Source: Metellina segmentata
Lineage: Eukaryota > Arthropoda > Arachnida > Araneae > Tetragnathidae
DNA length: 64,000 bases
Assembly (NCBI GenBank): GCA_947359465.1
Contig: OX375880.1
Location: 24,938,714-25,002,713 of the forward strand
Direction of reading: 5' to 3'
Shown here: piece by piece, positions 25,101 through 37,700 of the stretch
Numbering within the stretch: position 1 is the first letter of the stretch
Layout of the letters: the number at the start of each line of letters is the position of its first letter
Translations under genes and position numbers: made by a program
The notes under the pieces: model-generated
The model's input: the letters and a program-made list of their open reading frames with translations, nothing else
Databases searched by the model: none
What the model was told of the DNA's origin: nothing

Positions 25101-27890
25101 TCCAAGTTCTCAGGCGATGTAATTTCTAAGGGAATGAAAATGTATTTGACTGAGATGAGGGGAGAGTGTTTTGTGTGAAGTATTCCCATAGAAATTAACG
25201 TGCTGCCGAGCGAGGTGGGAGGGACCGTTGTAATTTCAAAGCTCCCTATCCAAGTTCTCAGGCGATGTAATTTCTAAGGGAATGAAAATGTATTTGATTG
25301 AGATGTGGGGAGAGTGTTTTGTGTGAAGTATTCCCATAAAAATTAACGTGCTGTCGAGCGAGGTGGGAGAGACCGTTGTAATTTCAAAGCTCCCAATCCA
25401 AGTCTCATGCGATGTAATTTGTAAGGGAATGAAAATGTATTTGACTGAGATGTGGGGAGAGTGTTTTGTGTGAAGTATTCCCATAGAAATTAACGTGCTT
25501 CCGAGCGAGGTGGGAGGGAGCGTTGTAATTTCAAAGCTCCCTATCCAAGTTCTCAGGCGATGTAATTTCTAAGGGAATGAAAATGTATTTGACTGAGATG
25601 TGGGGAGAGTGTTTTGTGTGAAGTATTCCCATAGAAATTAACGTGCTGCCGAGCGAGGTGGGAGGGACCGTTGTAATTTCAAAGCTCCCAATCCAAGTTC
25701 TCAGGCGATGTAATTTCTAAGGGAATGAAAAGGTATTTGACTGAGATGTGGGGAGAGTGTTTTGTGTGAAGTATTCCCATAGAAATTAACGTGCTGCCGA
25801 GCGAGATGGGAGGGACCGTTGTAATTTCAAAGCTCCCAATCCAAGTTCTCAGGCGATGTAATTTCTAAGGGAATGAAAATGTATTTGACTGAGATGTGGG
25901 AAGAGTGTTTTGTGTGAAGTATTCCCATAGAAATTAACGTGCTGCCGAGCGAGGTGGGATTGACGTTGTAATTTCAAAGCTCCCAATCCAAGTTCTCAGG
26001 CGATGTAATTTCTAAGGGAATGAAAATGTATTTGACTGAGATGTGGGGAGAGTGTTTTGTGTGAAGTATTCCCATAGAAATTAACGTGCTGCCGAGCGAG
26101 GTGGGAGGGACCGTTGTAATTTCAAAGCTCCCAATCCAAGTTCTCAGGCGATGTAATTTCTAAGGTAATGAAAATGTATTTGACTGAGATGTGGGGAGAG
26201 TGTTTTGTGTGAAGTATTCCCATAGAAATTAACGTGCTGCCGAGCGTGGTGGGAGGGACCGTTGTAATTTCAAAGCTCCCAATCCAAGTTCTCAGGAGAT
26301 GTAATTTCTAAAGGAATGAAAATGTATTTGACTGAGATGTGGGGAGAGTGTTTTGTGTGAAGTATTCCCATAAAAATTAACGTGCTGTCGAGCGAGGTGG
26401 GAGAGACCGTTGTAATTTCAAAGCTCCCAATCCAAGTCTCATGCGATGTAATTTGTAAGGGAATGAAAATGTATTTGACTGAGATGTGGGGAGAGTGTTT
26501 TGTGTGAAGTATTCCCATAGAAATTAACGTGCTGCCGAGCGAGGTGGGAGGGAGCGTTGTAATTTCAAAGCTCCCTATCCAAGTTCTCAGGCGATGTAAT
26601 TTCTAAGGGAATGAAAATGTATTTGACTGAGATGTGGGGAGAGTGTTTTGTGTGAAGTATTCCCATAGAAATTAACGTGCTGCCGAGCGAGGTGGGAGGG
26701 ACCGCTGTAATTTCAAAGCTCCCAATCCAAGTTCTCAGGCGATGTAATTTCTAAGGGAATGAAAAGGTATTTGACTGAGATGTGGGGAGAGTGTTTTTTG
26801 TGAAGTATTCCCATAGAAATTAACGTGCTGCCGAGCGAGATGGGAGGGACCGTTGTAATTTCAAAGCTCCCAATCCAAGTTCTCAGGCGATGTAATTTCT
26901 AAGGGAATGAAAATGTATTTGACTGAGATGTGGGGAGAGTGTTTTGTGTGAAGTATTCCCATAGAAATTAACGTGCTGCCGAGCGAGGTGGGAGGGACCG
27001 TTGTAATTTCAAAGCTCCCTATCCAAGTTCTCAGGCGATGTAATTTCTAAGGGAATGAAAATGTATTTGATTGAGATGTGGGGAGAGTGTTTTGTGTGTA
27101 GTATTCCCATAGAAATTAACGTGCTGCCGAGCGAGGTGGGAGGGACCGTTGTAATTTCAAAGCTCCCAATCCAAGTTCTCAGGAGATGTAATTTCTAAAG
27201 GAATGAAAATGTATTTGACTGAGATGTGGGGAGAGTGTTTTGTGTGAAGTATTCCCATAAAAATTAACGTGCTGACGAGCGAGGTGGGAGAGACCGTTGT
27301 AATTTCAAAGCTCCCAATCCAAGTCTCATGCGATGTAATTTGTAAGGGAATGAAAATGTATTTGACTGAGATGTGGGGAGAGTGTTTTGTTTGAAGTATT
27401 CCCATAGAAATTAACGTGCTTCCGAGCGAGGTGGGAGGGAGCGTTGTAATTTCAAAGCTCCCTATCCAAGTTCTCAGGCGATGTAATTTCTAAGGGAATG
27501 AAAATGTATTTGACTGAGATGTGGGGAGAGTGTTTTGTGTGAAGTATTCCCATAGAAATTAACGTGCTGCCGAGCGAGGTGGGAGTGACCGTTGTAATTT
27601 CAAAGCTCCCAATCCAAGTTCTCAGGCGATGTAATTTCTAAGGGAATGAAAAGGTATTTGACTGAGATGTGGGGAGAGTGTTTTGTGTGAAGTATTCCCA
27701 TAGAAATTAACGTGCTGCCGAGCGAGATGGGAGGGACCGTTGTAATTTCAAAGCTCCCAATCCAAGTTCTCAGGCGATGTAATTTCTAAGGGAATGAAAA
27801 TGTATTTGACTGAGATGTGGGGAGAGTGTTTGGTGTGAAGTATTCCCATAGAAATTAACGTGCTGCCGAGCGAGGTGGGATTGACGTTGT
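25100..27890 (+). repeat. Seven- and six-monomer HOR pieces with ATAAAAATT units
   Basis: The rare ATAAAAATT variant, with one changed base in the first inverted-repeat arm, marks the repeat at 25336, 26370 and 27257. The intervals are 1034 bp (seven monomers) and 887 bp (six monomers). Each is followed by a CATGCGA unit with CAAGTCTCAT and AATTTGTAAGG. The 27257 copy is in a CTGACGAG unit where the others have CTGTCGAG. Confidence 0.8.
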
Positions 27891-29930
27891 AATTTCAAAG
27901 CTCCCAATCCAAGTTCTCAGGCGATGTAATTTCTAAGGGAATGAAAATGTATTTGACTGAGATGTGGGGAGAGTGTTTTGTGTGAAGTATTCCCATAGAA
28001 ATTAACGTGCTGCCGAGCGAGGTGGGAGGGACCGTTGTAATTTCAAAGCTCCCAATCCAAGTTCTCAGGCGATGTAATTTCTAAGGGAATGCAAAGGTAT
28101 TTGACTGAGATGTGGGGAGAGTGTTTTGTGTGAAGTATTCCCATAGAAATTAACGTGCTGCCGAGCGAGGTGGGAGGGAGCGTTGTAATTTCAAAGCTCC
28201 CTATCCAAGTTCTCAGGCGATGTAATTTCTAAGGGAATGAAAAGGTATTTCACTGAGATGTGGGGAGAGTGTTTTGTGTGAAGTATTCCCATAGAAATTA
28301 ACGTGCTGCCGAGCGAGGTGGGAGGGACCGTTGTAATTTCAAAGCTCCCAATCCAAGTTCTCAGGCGATGTAATTTCTAAGGGAATCCAAAGGTATTTGA
28401 CTGAGATGTGGGGAGATTGTTTTGTGTGAAGTATTCCCATAGAAATTAACGTGCTGCCGAGCGAGGTGGGAGGGACCGTTGTAATTTCAAAGCTCCCAAT
28501 CCAAGTTCTCAGGAGATGTAATTTCTAAAGGAATGAAAATGTATTTGACTGAGATGTGGGGAGAGTGTTTTGTTTGAAGTATTCCCATAAAAATTAACGT
28601 GCTGTCGAGCGAGGTGGGAGAGACCGTTGTAATTTCAAAGCTCCCAATCCAAGTCTCATGCGATGTAATTTGTAAGGGAATGAAAATGTATTTGACTGAG
28701 ATGTGGGGAGAGTGTTTTGTGTGAAGTATTCCCATAGAAATTAACGTGCTTCCGAGCGAGGTGGGAGGGAGCGTTGTAATTTCAAAGCTCCCTATCCAAG
28801 TTCTCAGGCGATGTAATTTCTAAGGGAATGAAAATGTATTTGACTGAGATGTGGGGAGAGTGTTTTGTGTGAAGTATTCCCATAGAAATTAACGTGCTGC
28901 CGAGCGAGGTGGGTTTGACGTTGTAATTTCAAAGCTCCCAATCCAAGTTCTCAGGCGATGTAATTTCTAAGGGAATGAAAATGTATTTGACTGAGATGTG
29001 GGGAGAGTGTTTTGTGTGAAGTATTCCCATAGAAATTAACGTGCTGCCGAGCGAGGTGGGAGGGACCGTTGTAATTTCAAAGCTCCCAATCCAAGTTCTC
29101 AGGCGATGTAATTTCTAAGGGAATGCAAAGGTATTTGACTGAGATGTGGGGAGAGTGTTTTGTGTGAAGTATTCCCATAGAAATTAACGTGCTGCCGAGC
29201 GAGGTGGGAGGGAGCGTTGTAATTTCAAAGCTCCCTATCCAAGTTCTCAGGCGATGTAATTTCTAAGGGAATGAAAAGGTATTTCACTGAGATGTGGGGA
29301 GAGTGTTTTGTGTGAAGTATTCCCATAGAAATTAACGTGCTGCCGAGCGAGGTGGGAGGGACCGTTGTAATTTCAAAGCTCCCAATCCAAGTTCTCAGGC
29401 GATGTAATTTCTAAGGGAATCCAAAGGTATTTGACTGAGATGTGGGGAGATTGTTTTGTGTGAAGTATTCCCATAGAAATTAACGTGCTGCCGAGCGAGG
29501 TGGGAGGGACCGTTGTAATTTCAAAGCTCCCAATCCAAGTTCTCAGGAGATGTAATTTCTAAAGGAATGAAAATGTATTTGACTGAGATGTGGGGAGAGT
29601 GTTTTGTTTGAAGTATTCCCATAAAAATTAACGTGCTGTCGAGCGAGGTGGGAGAGACCGTTGTAATTTCAAAGCTCCCAATCCAAGTCTCATGCGATGT
29701 AATTTGTAAGGGAATGAAAATGTATTTGACTGAGATGTGGGGAGAGTGTTTTGTGTGAAGTATTCCCATAGAAATTAACGTGCTTCCGAGCGAGGTGGGA
29801 GGGAGCGTTGTAATTTCAAAGCTCCCTATCCAAGTTCTCAGGCGATGTAATTTCTAAGGGAATGAAAATGTATTTGACTGAGATGTGGGGAGAGTGTTTT
29901 GTGTGAAGTATTCCCATAGAAATTATCGTG
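27890..29930 (+). repeat. Seven-monomer HOR, two near-identical tandem copies (1034 bp)
   Basis: Private variants repeat exactly 1034 bp apart: GGGAATCCAAAGG (28382 and 29416), GGGAGATTGTTTTG, TTTTGTTTGAAG with ATAAAAATT (28587 and 29621) and AATTTGTAAGG. A visible difference is the left boundary unit, GGGATTGACG in the first against GGGTTTGACG in the second. The near identity suggests one of the younger duplications in the window. Confidence 0.88.
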
Positions 29931-30170
29931 CTGCCGAGCGAGGTGGGAGGGACCGTTGTAATTTCAAAGCTCCCAATCCAAGTTCTCAGGCGATGTAATT
30001 TCTAAGGGAATGAAAAGGTATTTGACTGAGATGTGGGGAGAGTGTTTTGTGTGAAGTATTCCCATAGAAATTAACGTGCTGCCGAGCGAGATGGGAGGGA
30101 CCGTTGTAATTTCAAAGCTCCCAATCCAAGTTCTCAGGCGATGTAATTTCTAAGGGAATGAAAATGTATT
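29640..30170 (+). repeat. Segment shared with 34228-34760
   Basis: Both segments carry GCTTCCGAG followed by a CTATCC unit and then the rare AATTATCGTG (29921 and 34508), 4587 bp apart (31 monomers less one base). This block links the end of the left lineage to the right lineage. Confidence 0.75.
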
Positions 30171-30559
30171 TGACTGAGATGTGGGTAGAGTGTTTTGTGT
30201 GAAGTATTCCCATAGAAATTAACGTGCTGCCGAGCGAGGTTGGAGGGACCGTTGTAATTTCAAAGCTCCCAATCCAAGTTCTCAGGCTATGTAATTTCTA
30301 AGGGAATGAAAAGGTATTTGACTGAGATGTGGGGAGAGTGTTTTGTGTGAAGTATTCCCATAGAAATTAACGTGCTGCCGAGCGAGATGGGAGGGACCGT
30401 TGTAATTTCAAAGCTCCCAATCCAAGTTCTCAGGCGATGTAATTTCTAAGGGAATGAAAAGGTATTTGACTGAGATGTGGGGAGAGTGTTTTGTGTGAAG
30501 TATTCCCATAGAAATTAACGTGCTGCCGAGCGAGGTGGGAGGGAGCGTTGTAATTTCAA

Positions 30560-32090
30560 AGCTCCCAATCCAAGTTCTCAGGCGATGTAATTTCTAAGGG
30601 AATGAAAATGTATTTGACTGAGATGTGGGGAGAGTGTTTTGTGTGACGTATTCCCATAGAAATTAACGTGCTGCCGAGCGAGGTGGGAGGCAGCGTTGTA
30701 ATTTCAAAGCTCCCTATCCAAGTTCTCAGGCGATGTAATTTCTAAGGGAATGAAAAGGTATTTGACTGAGATGTGGGGAGAGTGTTTTGTGTGAAGTATT
30801 CCCATTGAAATTAACGTGCTGCCGAGCGAGGTGGGAGGGAGCGTTGTAATTTCAAAGCTCCCTATCCAAGTTCTCAGGCGATGTAATTTCTAAGGGAATG
30901 AAAAGGTATTTGACTGAGATGTGGGTAGAGTGTTTTGTGTGAAGTATTCCCATAGAAATTAACGTGCTGCCGAGCGAGGTTGGAGGGACCGTTGTAATTT
31001 CAAAGCTCCCAATCCAAGTTCTCAGGCTATGTAATTTCTAAGGGAATGAAAAGGTATTTGACTGAGATGTGGGGAGAGTGTTTTGTGTGAAGTATTCCCA
31101 TAGAAATTAACGTGCTGCCGAGCGAGATGGGAGGGACCGTTGTAATTACAAAGCTCCCAATCCAAGTTCTCAGGCGATGTAATTTCTAAGGGAATGAAAA
31201 TGTATTTGACTGAGATGTGGGGAGAGTGTTTTGTGTGAAGTATTCCCATAGAAATTAACGTGCTGCCGAACGAGGTGGGAGGGACCGCTGTAATTTCAAA
31301 GCTCCCAATCCAAGTTCTCATGCGATGTAATTTCTAAGGGAATGAAAATGTATTTGACTGAGATGTGGGGAGAGTGTTTTGTGTGAAGTATTCCCATAGA
31401 AATTTACGTGCTGCCGAGCGAGGTGGGAGGGACCGTTGTAATTTCAAAGCTCCCAATCCAAGTTCTCAGGCGATGCAATTTCTAAGGGAATGAAAAGGTA
31501 TTTGACTGAGATGTGGGGAGAGTGTTTTGTGTGAAGTATTCCCATAGAAATTAACGTGCTGCCGAGCGAGGTGGGAGGGAGCGTTGTAATTTCAAAGCTC
31601 CCAATCCAAGTTCTCAGGCGATGTAATTTCTAAGGGAATGAAAATGTATTTGACTGAGATGTGGGGAGAGTGTTTTGTGTGAAGTATTCCCATAGAAATT
31701 AACGTGCTGCCGAGCGAGGTGGGAGGCAGCGTTGTAATTTCAAAGCTCCCTATCCAAGTTCTCAGGCGATGTAATTTCTAAGGGAATGAAAAGGTATTTG
31801 ACTGAGATGTGGGGAGAGTGTTTTGTGTGAAGTATTCCCATTGAAATTAACGTGCTGCCGAGCGAGGTGGGAGGGAGCGTTGTAATTTCAAAGCTCCCTA
31901 TCCAAGTTCTCAGGCGATGTAATTTCTAAGGGAATGAAAAGGTATTTGACTGAGATGTGGGTAGAGTGTTTTGTGTGAAGTATTCCCATAGAAATTAACG
32001 TGCTGCCGAGCGAGGTTGGAGGGACCGTTGTAATTTCAAAGCTCCCAATCCAAGTTCTCAGGCTATGTAATTTCTAAGGGAATGAAAAGG
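30560..32090 (+). repeat. Seven-monomer HOR (1036 bp), one and a half copies
   Basis: The GGCAGCG unit is at 30689 and 31725, followed in both by a CATTGAAATT unit, a GTGGGTAGAG/GAGGTTGGAGG unit and CAGGCTATG. The second copy leaves the pattern near 32150, where the GAGATGGG unit with AATTACAAAG is replaced by GAGGTGGG and CAGTTGATG. Private change in copy one: GTGTGACGTATTCC near 30645. Confidence 0.8.
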
Positions 32091-34760
32091 TATTTGACTG
32101 AGATGTGGGGAGAGTGTTTTGTGTGAAGTATTCCCATAGAAATTAACGTGCTGCCGAGCGAGGTGGGAGGGACCGTTGTAATTTCAAAGCTCCCAATCCA
32201 AGTTCTCAGTTGATGTAATTTCTAAGGGAATGCAAAGGTATTTGACTGAGATGTGGGGAGAGTGTTTTGTGTGAAGTATTCCCATAGAAAAAACGTGCTG
32301 CCGAGCGAGGTGGGAGGCAGCGTTGTAATTTCAAAGCTCCCTATCCAAGTTCTCAGGCGATGTAATTTCTAAGGGAATGAAAAGGTATTTGACTGAGATG
32401 TGGGGAGAGTGTTTTGTGTGAAGTATTCCCATTGAAATTAACGTGCTGCCGAGCAAGGTGGGAGGGACCGTTGTAATTTCAAAGCTCCCAATCCAAGTTC
32501 TCAGGCGATGTAATTTCTAAGGGAATGAAAATGTATTTGACTGAGATGTGGGGAGAGTGTTTTGTGTGAAGTATTCCCATAGAAATTAACGTGCTGCCGA
32601 GCGAGGTGGGAGGGAACGTTGCAATTTCAAAGCTCCCAATCCAAGTTATCAGGCGATGTAATTTCTAAGGGAATGAAAATGTATTTGACTGAGATGTGGG
32701 GAGAGTGTTTTGTGTGAAGTATTCCCATAGAAATTAACGTGCTGCCGAGCGAGGTGGGAGGGAGCGTTGTAATTTTAAAGCTCCCAATCCAAGTTCTCAG
32801 GCGATGTAATTTCCAAGGGAATGAAAAGGTATTTGACTGAGATGTGGGTAGAGTGTTTTGTGTGAAGTATTCCCATAGAAATTAACGTGCTGCCGAGCGA
32901 GGTTTGAGGGACCGTTGTAATTTCAAAGCTCCCAATCCAAGTTCTCAGGCGATGTAATTTCTAAGGGAATGAAAGGGTATTTGACTGAGATGTGGGGAGA
33001 GTGTTTTGTGTGAAGTATTCCCATAGAAATTAACGTGCTGCCGAGCGAGGTGGGAGGGACCTTTGTAATTTCAAAGCTCCCAATCCAAGTTCTCAGGTGA
33101 TGTAATTTCTAAGGGAATGCAAAGGTATTTGACTGAGATGTGGGGAGAGTGTTTTGTGTGAAGTATTCCCATAGAAATTAACGTGCTGCCGAGCGAGGTG
33201 GGAGGGAGCGTTGTAATTTCAAAGCTCCCTATCTAAGTTCTCAGGCGATGTAGTTTCTAAGGGAATGAAAATGTATATGACTGAGATGTGGGGAGAGTGT
33301 TTTGTGTGAAGTATTCCCATTGAAATTAACGTGCTGCCGAGCGAGGTGGGAGGGAGCGTTGTAATTTCAAAGCTCCCTATCCAAGTTCTCAGGCGATGTA
33401 ATTTCTAAGGGAATGAAAAGGTATTTGACTGAGATGTGGGTAGAGTGTTTTGTGTGAAGTATTCCCATAGAAATTAACGTGCTGCCGAGCGAGGTTGGAG
33501 GGACCGTTGTAATTTCAAAGCTCCCAATCCAAGTTCTCAGGCTATGTAATTTCTAAGGGAATGAAAAGGTATTTGACTGAGATGTGGGGAGAGTGTTTTG
33601 TGTGAAGTATTCCCATAGAAATTAACGTGCTGCCGAGCGAGATGGGAGGGACCGTTGTAATTACAAAGCTCCCAATCCAAGTTCTCAGGCGATGTAATTT
33701 CTAAGGGAATGAAAATGTATTTGACTGAGATGTGGGGAGAGTGTTTTGTGTGAAGTATTCCCATAGAAATTAACGTGCTGCCGAACGAGGTGGGAGGGAC
33801 CGCTGTAATTTCAAAGCTCCCAATCCAAGTTCTCATGCGATGTAATTTCTAAGGGAATGAAAATGTATTTGACTGAGATGTGGGGAGAGTGTTTTGTGTG
33901 AAGTATTCCCATAGAAATTTACGTGCTGCCGAGCGAGGTGGGAGGGACCGTTGTAATTTCAAAGCTCCCAATCCAAGTTCTCAGGCGATGTAATTTCTAA
34001 GGGAATGAAAAGGTATTTGACTGAGATGTGGGGAGAGTGTTTTGTGTGAAGTATTCCCATAGAAATTAACGTGCTGCCGAGCGAGGTGGGAGGGAGCGTT
34101 GTAATTTCAAAGCTCCCAATCCAAGTTCTCAGTTGATGTAATTTCTAAGGGAATGCAAAGGTATTTGACTGAGATGTGGGGAGAGTGTTTTGTGTGAAGT
34201 ATTCCCATAGAAATTAACGTGCTGCCGAGCGAGGTGGGACGAAGCGTTGTAATTTCAAAGCTCCCAATCCAAGTTCTCAGGCGATGTAATTTCTAAGGGA
34301 ATGAAAATGTATTTGACTGAGATGTGGGGAGAGTGTTTTGTGTGAAGTATTCCCATAGAAATTAACGTGCTTCCGAGCGAGGTGGGAGGGAGCGTTGTAA
34401 TTTCAAAGCTCCCTATCCAAGTTCTCAGGCGATGTAATTTCTAAGGGAATGAAAATGTATTTGACTGAGATGTGGGGAGAGTGTTTTGTGTGAAGTATTC
34501 CCATAGAAATTATCGTGCTGCCGAGCGAGGTGGGAGGGACCGTTGTAATTTCAAAGCTCCCAATCCAAGTTCTCAGGCGATGTAATTTCTAAGGGAATGA
34601 AAAGGTATTTGACTGAGATGTGGGGAGAGTGTTTTGTGTGAAGTATTCCCATAGAAATTAACGTGCTGCCGAGCGAGATGGGAGGGACCGTTGTAATTTC
34701 AAAGCTCCCAATCCAAGTTCTCAGGCGATGTAATTTCTAAGGGAATGAAAATGTATTTGA
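32090..34760 (+). repeat. Right-lineage monomers, source-like segment for 55.2-56.9 kb
   Basis: This stretch holds a set of marked units in a fixed order: CAGTTGATG, GAAAAAACG (32287), GAGCAAGG, GGGAACGTTGCAATTTC (about 32613), GTTATCAGG, TTCCAAGGG, GAGGTTTGAGG, GAAAGGG, GGACCTTTG, CAGGTGATG, CTATCTAAG with GTAGTTTC, GTATATGAC. The same order is found in the 16-mer and 13-mer HORs at 41-49 kb and at 55.2-57 kb. The part from 32617 to about 34300 matches 55249 to about 56930 at an offset of 22631 bp. Confidence 0.8.
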
Positions 34761-35795
34761 CTGAGATGTGGGGAGAGTGTTTTGTGTGAAGTATTCCCAT
34801 AGAAATTAACGTGCTGCCGAGCGAGGTGGGTTTGACGTTGTAATTTCAAAGCTCCCAATCCAAGTTCTCAGGCGATGTAATTTCTAAGGGAATGAAAATG
34901 TATTTGACTGAGATGTGGGGAGAGTGTTTTGTGTGAAGTATTCCCATAGAAATTAACGTGCTGCCGAACGAGGTGGGAGGGACCGCTATAATTTCAAAGC
35001 TCCCAATCCAAGTTCTCAGGCGATGTAATTTCTAAGGGAATGCAAAAGGTATTTGACTGAGATGTGGGGAGAGTGTTTTGTGTGAAGTATTCCCATAGAA
35101 ATTAACGTGCTGCCGAGCGAGGTGGGATTGACGTTGTAATTTCAAAGCTCCCAATCCAAGTTCTCAGGCGATGTAATTTCTAAGGGAATGAAAATGTATT
35201 TGACTGAGATGTGGGGAGAGTGTTTTGCGTGAAGTATTCCCATAGAAATTAACGTGCTGCCGAGCGAAGTGGGAGGGAGCGTTGTAATTTCAAAGCTCCC
35301 TATCCAAGTTCTCAGGCGATGTAATTTCTAAGGGAATGAAAAGGTATTTGACTGAGATGTGGGGAGAGTGTTTTGTTTGAAGTGTTCCCATAGAAATTAA
35401 CGTACTGCCGAGCGAGGTTGGAGGGACCGTTGTAATTTCAAAGCACCCTATCCAAGTTCTCAGGCGATGTAATTTCTAAGGGAATGAAAAGGTATTTGAC
35501 TGAGATGTGGGAAGAGTGTTTTGTGTGAAGTATTCCCATAGAAATTAACGTGCTGCCGAGCGAGGTGGGAGGGACCGTTGTAATTTCAAAGCTCCCAATC
35601 CAAGTTCTCAGGCGATGTAATTTCTAAGGGATTGAAAATGTATTTGACTGAGATGTGGGGAGAGTGTTTTGTGTGAAGTATTCCCATAGAAATTAACGTG
35701 CTGCCGAGCGAGGTGGGAGGGAGCGTTGTAATTTCAAAGCTCCCTATCCAAGTTCTCAGGCGATGTAATTTCTAAGGGAATGAAAATGTATTTGA
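34760..35795 (+). repeat. Seven irregular satellite monomers
   Basis: Units include GTTTGACGTTG, GCTATAATT, GGGATTGACG, TTTTGCGTGAAG (also near 5368) and a heavily changed unit near 35375-35450 with GTTTGAAGTGTTCCC, AACGTACTGCC and AAAGCACCC. That last unit has several private changes and so looks older or less homogenised than its neighbours. No other feature is present. Confidence 0.7.
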
Positions 35796-36480
35796 CTGAG
35801 ATGTGGGGAGAGTGTTTTGTGTGAAGTATTCCCATAGAAATTAACGTGCTGCCGAGCGAGGTGGGAGGGAGCGTTGTATTTTCAAAGCTCCCAATCCAAG
35901 TTCTCAGGCGATGTAATTTCTAAGGGAATTAAAAGGTATTTGACTGAGATGTGGGGAGAGTGTTTTGTGTGAAGTATTCCCATAGAAATTAACGTGCTGC
36001 CGAGCGAGGTGGGAGGGACCGTTGTAATTTCAAAGCTCCCAATCCAAGTTCTCAGGCGATGTAATTTCTAAGGGAATGCAAAGGTATTTGACTGAGATGT
36101 GGGGAGAGTGTTTTGTGTGAAGTATTCCCATAGAAATTAACGTGCTGCCGAGCGAGGTGGGAGGGAGCGTTGTAATTTCAAAGCTCCCAATCCAAGTTCT
36201 CAGGCGATGTAATTTCTAAGGGAATTAAAAGGTATTTGACTGAGATGTGGGGAGAGTGTTTTGTGTGAAGTATTCCCATAGAAATTAACGTGCTGCCGAG
36301 CGAGGTGGGAGGGACCGTTGTAATTTAAAAGCTCCCAATCCAAGTTCTCAGGCGATGTAATTTCTAAGGGAATGCAAAGGTATTTGACTGAGATGTGGGG
36401 AGAGTGTTTTGTGTGAAGTATTCCCATAGAAATTAACGTGCTGCCGAGCGAGGTGGGAGGGAGCGTTGTAATTTCAAAGC
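35795..36480 (+). repeat. Dimer duplication (296 bp, about 2.3 copies)
   Basis: The two-unit block GGGAATTAAAAGG then GCAAAGG occurs at 35927 and again at 36223, exactly 296 bp apart, and the following GAGGGAGCG unit is also repeated. The copies differ at TTGTATTTTC near 35876 and AATTTAAAAG near 36326. Both of the repeated AATTAAAAGG units are private to this spot. Confidence 0.8.
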
Positions 36481-37700
36481 TCCCTATCTAAGTTCTCAGG
36501 CGATGTAATTTCTAAGGGAATGAAAATGTATATGACTGAGATGTGGGGAGAGTGTTTTGTGTGAAGTATTCCCATAGAAATTAACGTGCTGCCGAGCGAG
36601 GTGGGTTTGACGTTGTAATTTCAAAGCTCCCAATCCAAGTTCTCAGGCGATGTAATTTCTAAGGGAATGAAAATGTATTTGACTGAGATGTGGGGAGAGT
36701 GTTTTGTGTGAAGTATTCCCATTGAAATTAACGTGCTGCCGAGCGAGGTGGGAGGGAGCGTTGTAATTTCAAAGCTCCCTATCCAAGTTCTCAGGCGATG
36801 TAATTTCTAAGGGAATGAAAAGGTATTTGACTGAGATGTGGGTAGAGTGTTTTGTGTGAAGTATTCCCATAGAAATTAACGTGCTGCCGAGCGAGGTTGG
36901 AGGGACCGTTGTAATTTCAAAGCTCCCAATCCAAGTTCTCAGGCTATGTAATTTCTAAGGGAATGAAAAGGTATTTGACTGAGATGTGGGGAGAGTGTTT
37001 TGTGTGAAGTATTCCCATAGAAATTAACGTGCTGCCGAGCGAGATGGGAGGGACCGTTGTAATTACAAAGCTCCCAATCCAAGTTCTCAGGCGATGTAAT
37101 TTCTAAGGGAATGAAAATGTATTTGACTGAGATGTGGGGAGAGTGTTTTGTGTGAAGTATTCCCATAGAAATTAACGTGCTGCCGAACGAGGTGGGAGGG
37201 ACCGCTGTAATTTCAAAGCTCCCAATCCAAGTTCTCATGCGATGTAATTTCTAAGGGAATGAAAATGTATTTGACTGAGATGTGGGGAAAGTGTTTTGTG
37301 TGAAGTATTCCCATAGAAATTTACGTGCTGCCGAGCGAGGTGGGAGGGACCGTTGTAATTTCAAAGCTCCCAATCCAAGTTCTCAGGCGATGTAATTTCT
37401 AAGGGAATGAAAAGGTATTTGACTGAGATGTGGGGAGAGTGTTTTGTGTGAAGTATTCCCATAGAAATTAACGTGCTGCCGAGCGAGGTGGGAGATAGCG
37501 TTGTAATTTCAAAGCTCCCAATCCAAGTTCTCAGGCGATGTAATTTCTAAGGGAATGAAAATGTATTTGACTGAGATGTGGGGAGAGTGTTTTGTGTAAA
37601 GTATTCCCATAGAAATTAACGTGCTGCCGAGCGAGGTGGGAGGCAGCGTTGTAATTTCAAAGCTCCCTATCCAAGTTCTCAGGCGATGTAATTTCTAAGG
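36480..37700 (+). repeat. Satellite segment shared with 38.3-39.5 kb
   Basis: From about 36860 the order GTGGGTAGAG/GAGGTTGG, CAGGCTATG, GAGATGGG with AATTACAAAG, GCCGAACGAGG, CATGCGA, AATTTACGTG, GGGAGATAGCG and GTGTAAAG repeats 1775 bp to the right (12 monomers less one base), for example GGGAGATAGCG near 37490 and 39265. The first part, 36480-36860, has GTATATGAC, GTTTGACGTTG and CATTGAAATT units. Confidence 0.75.
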
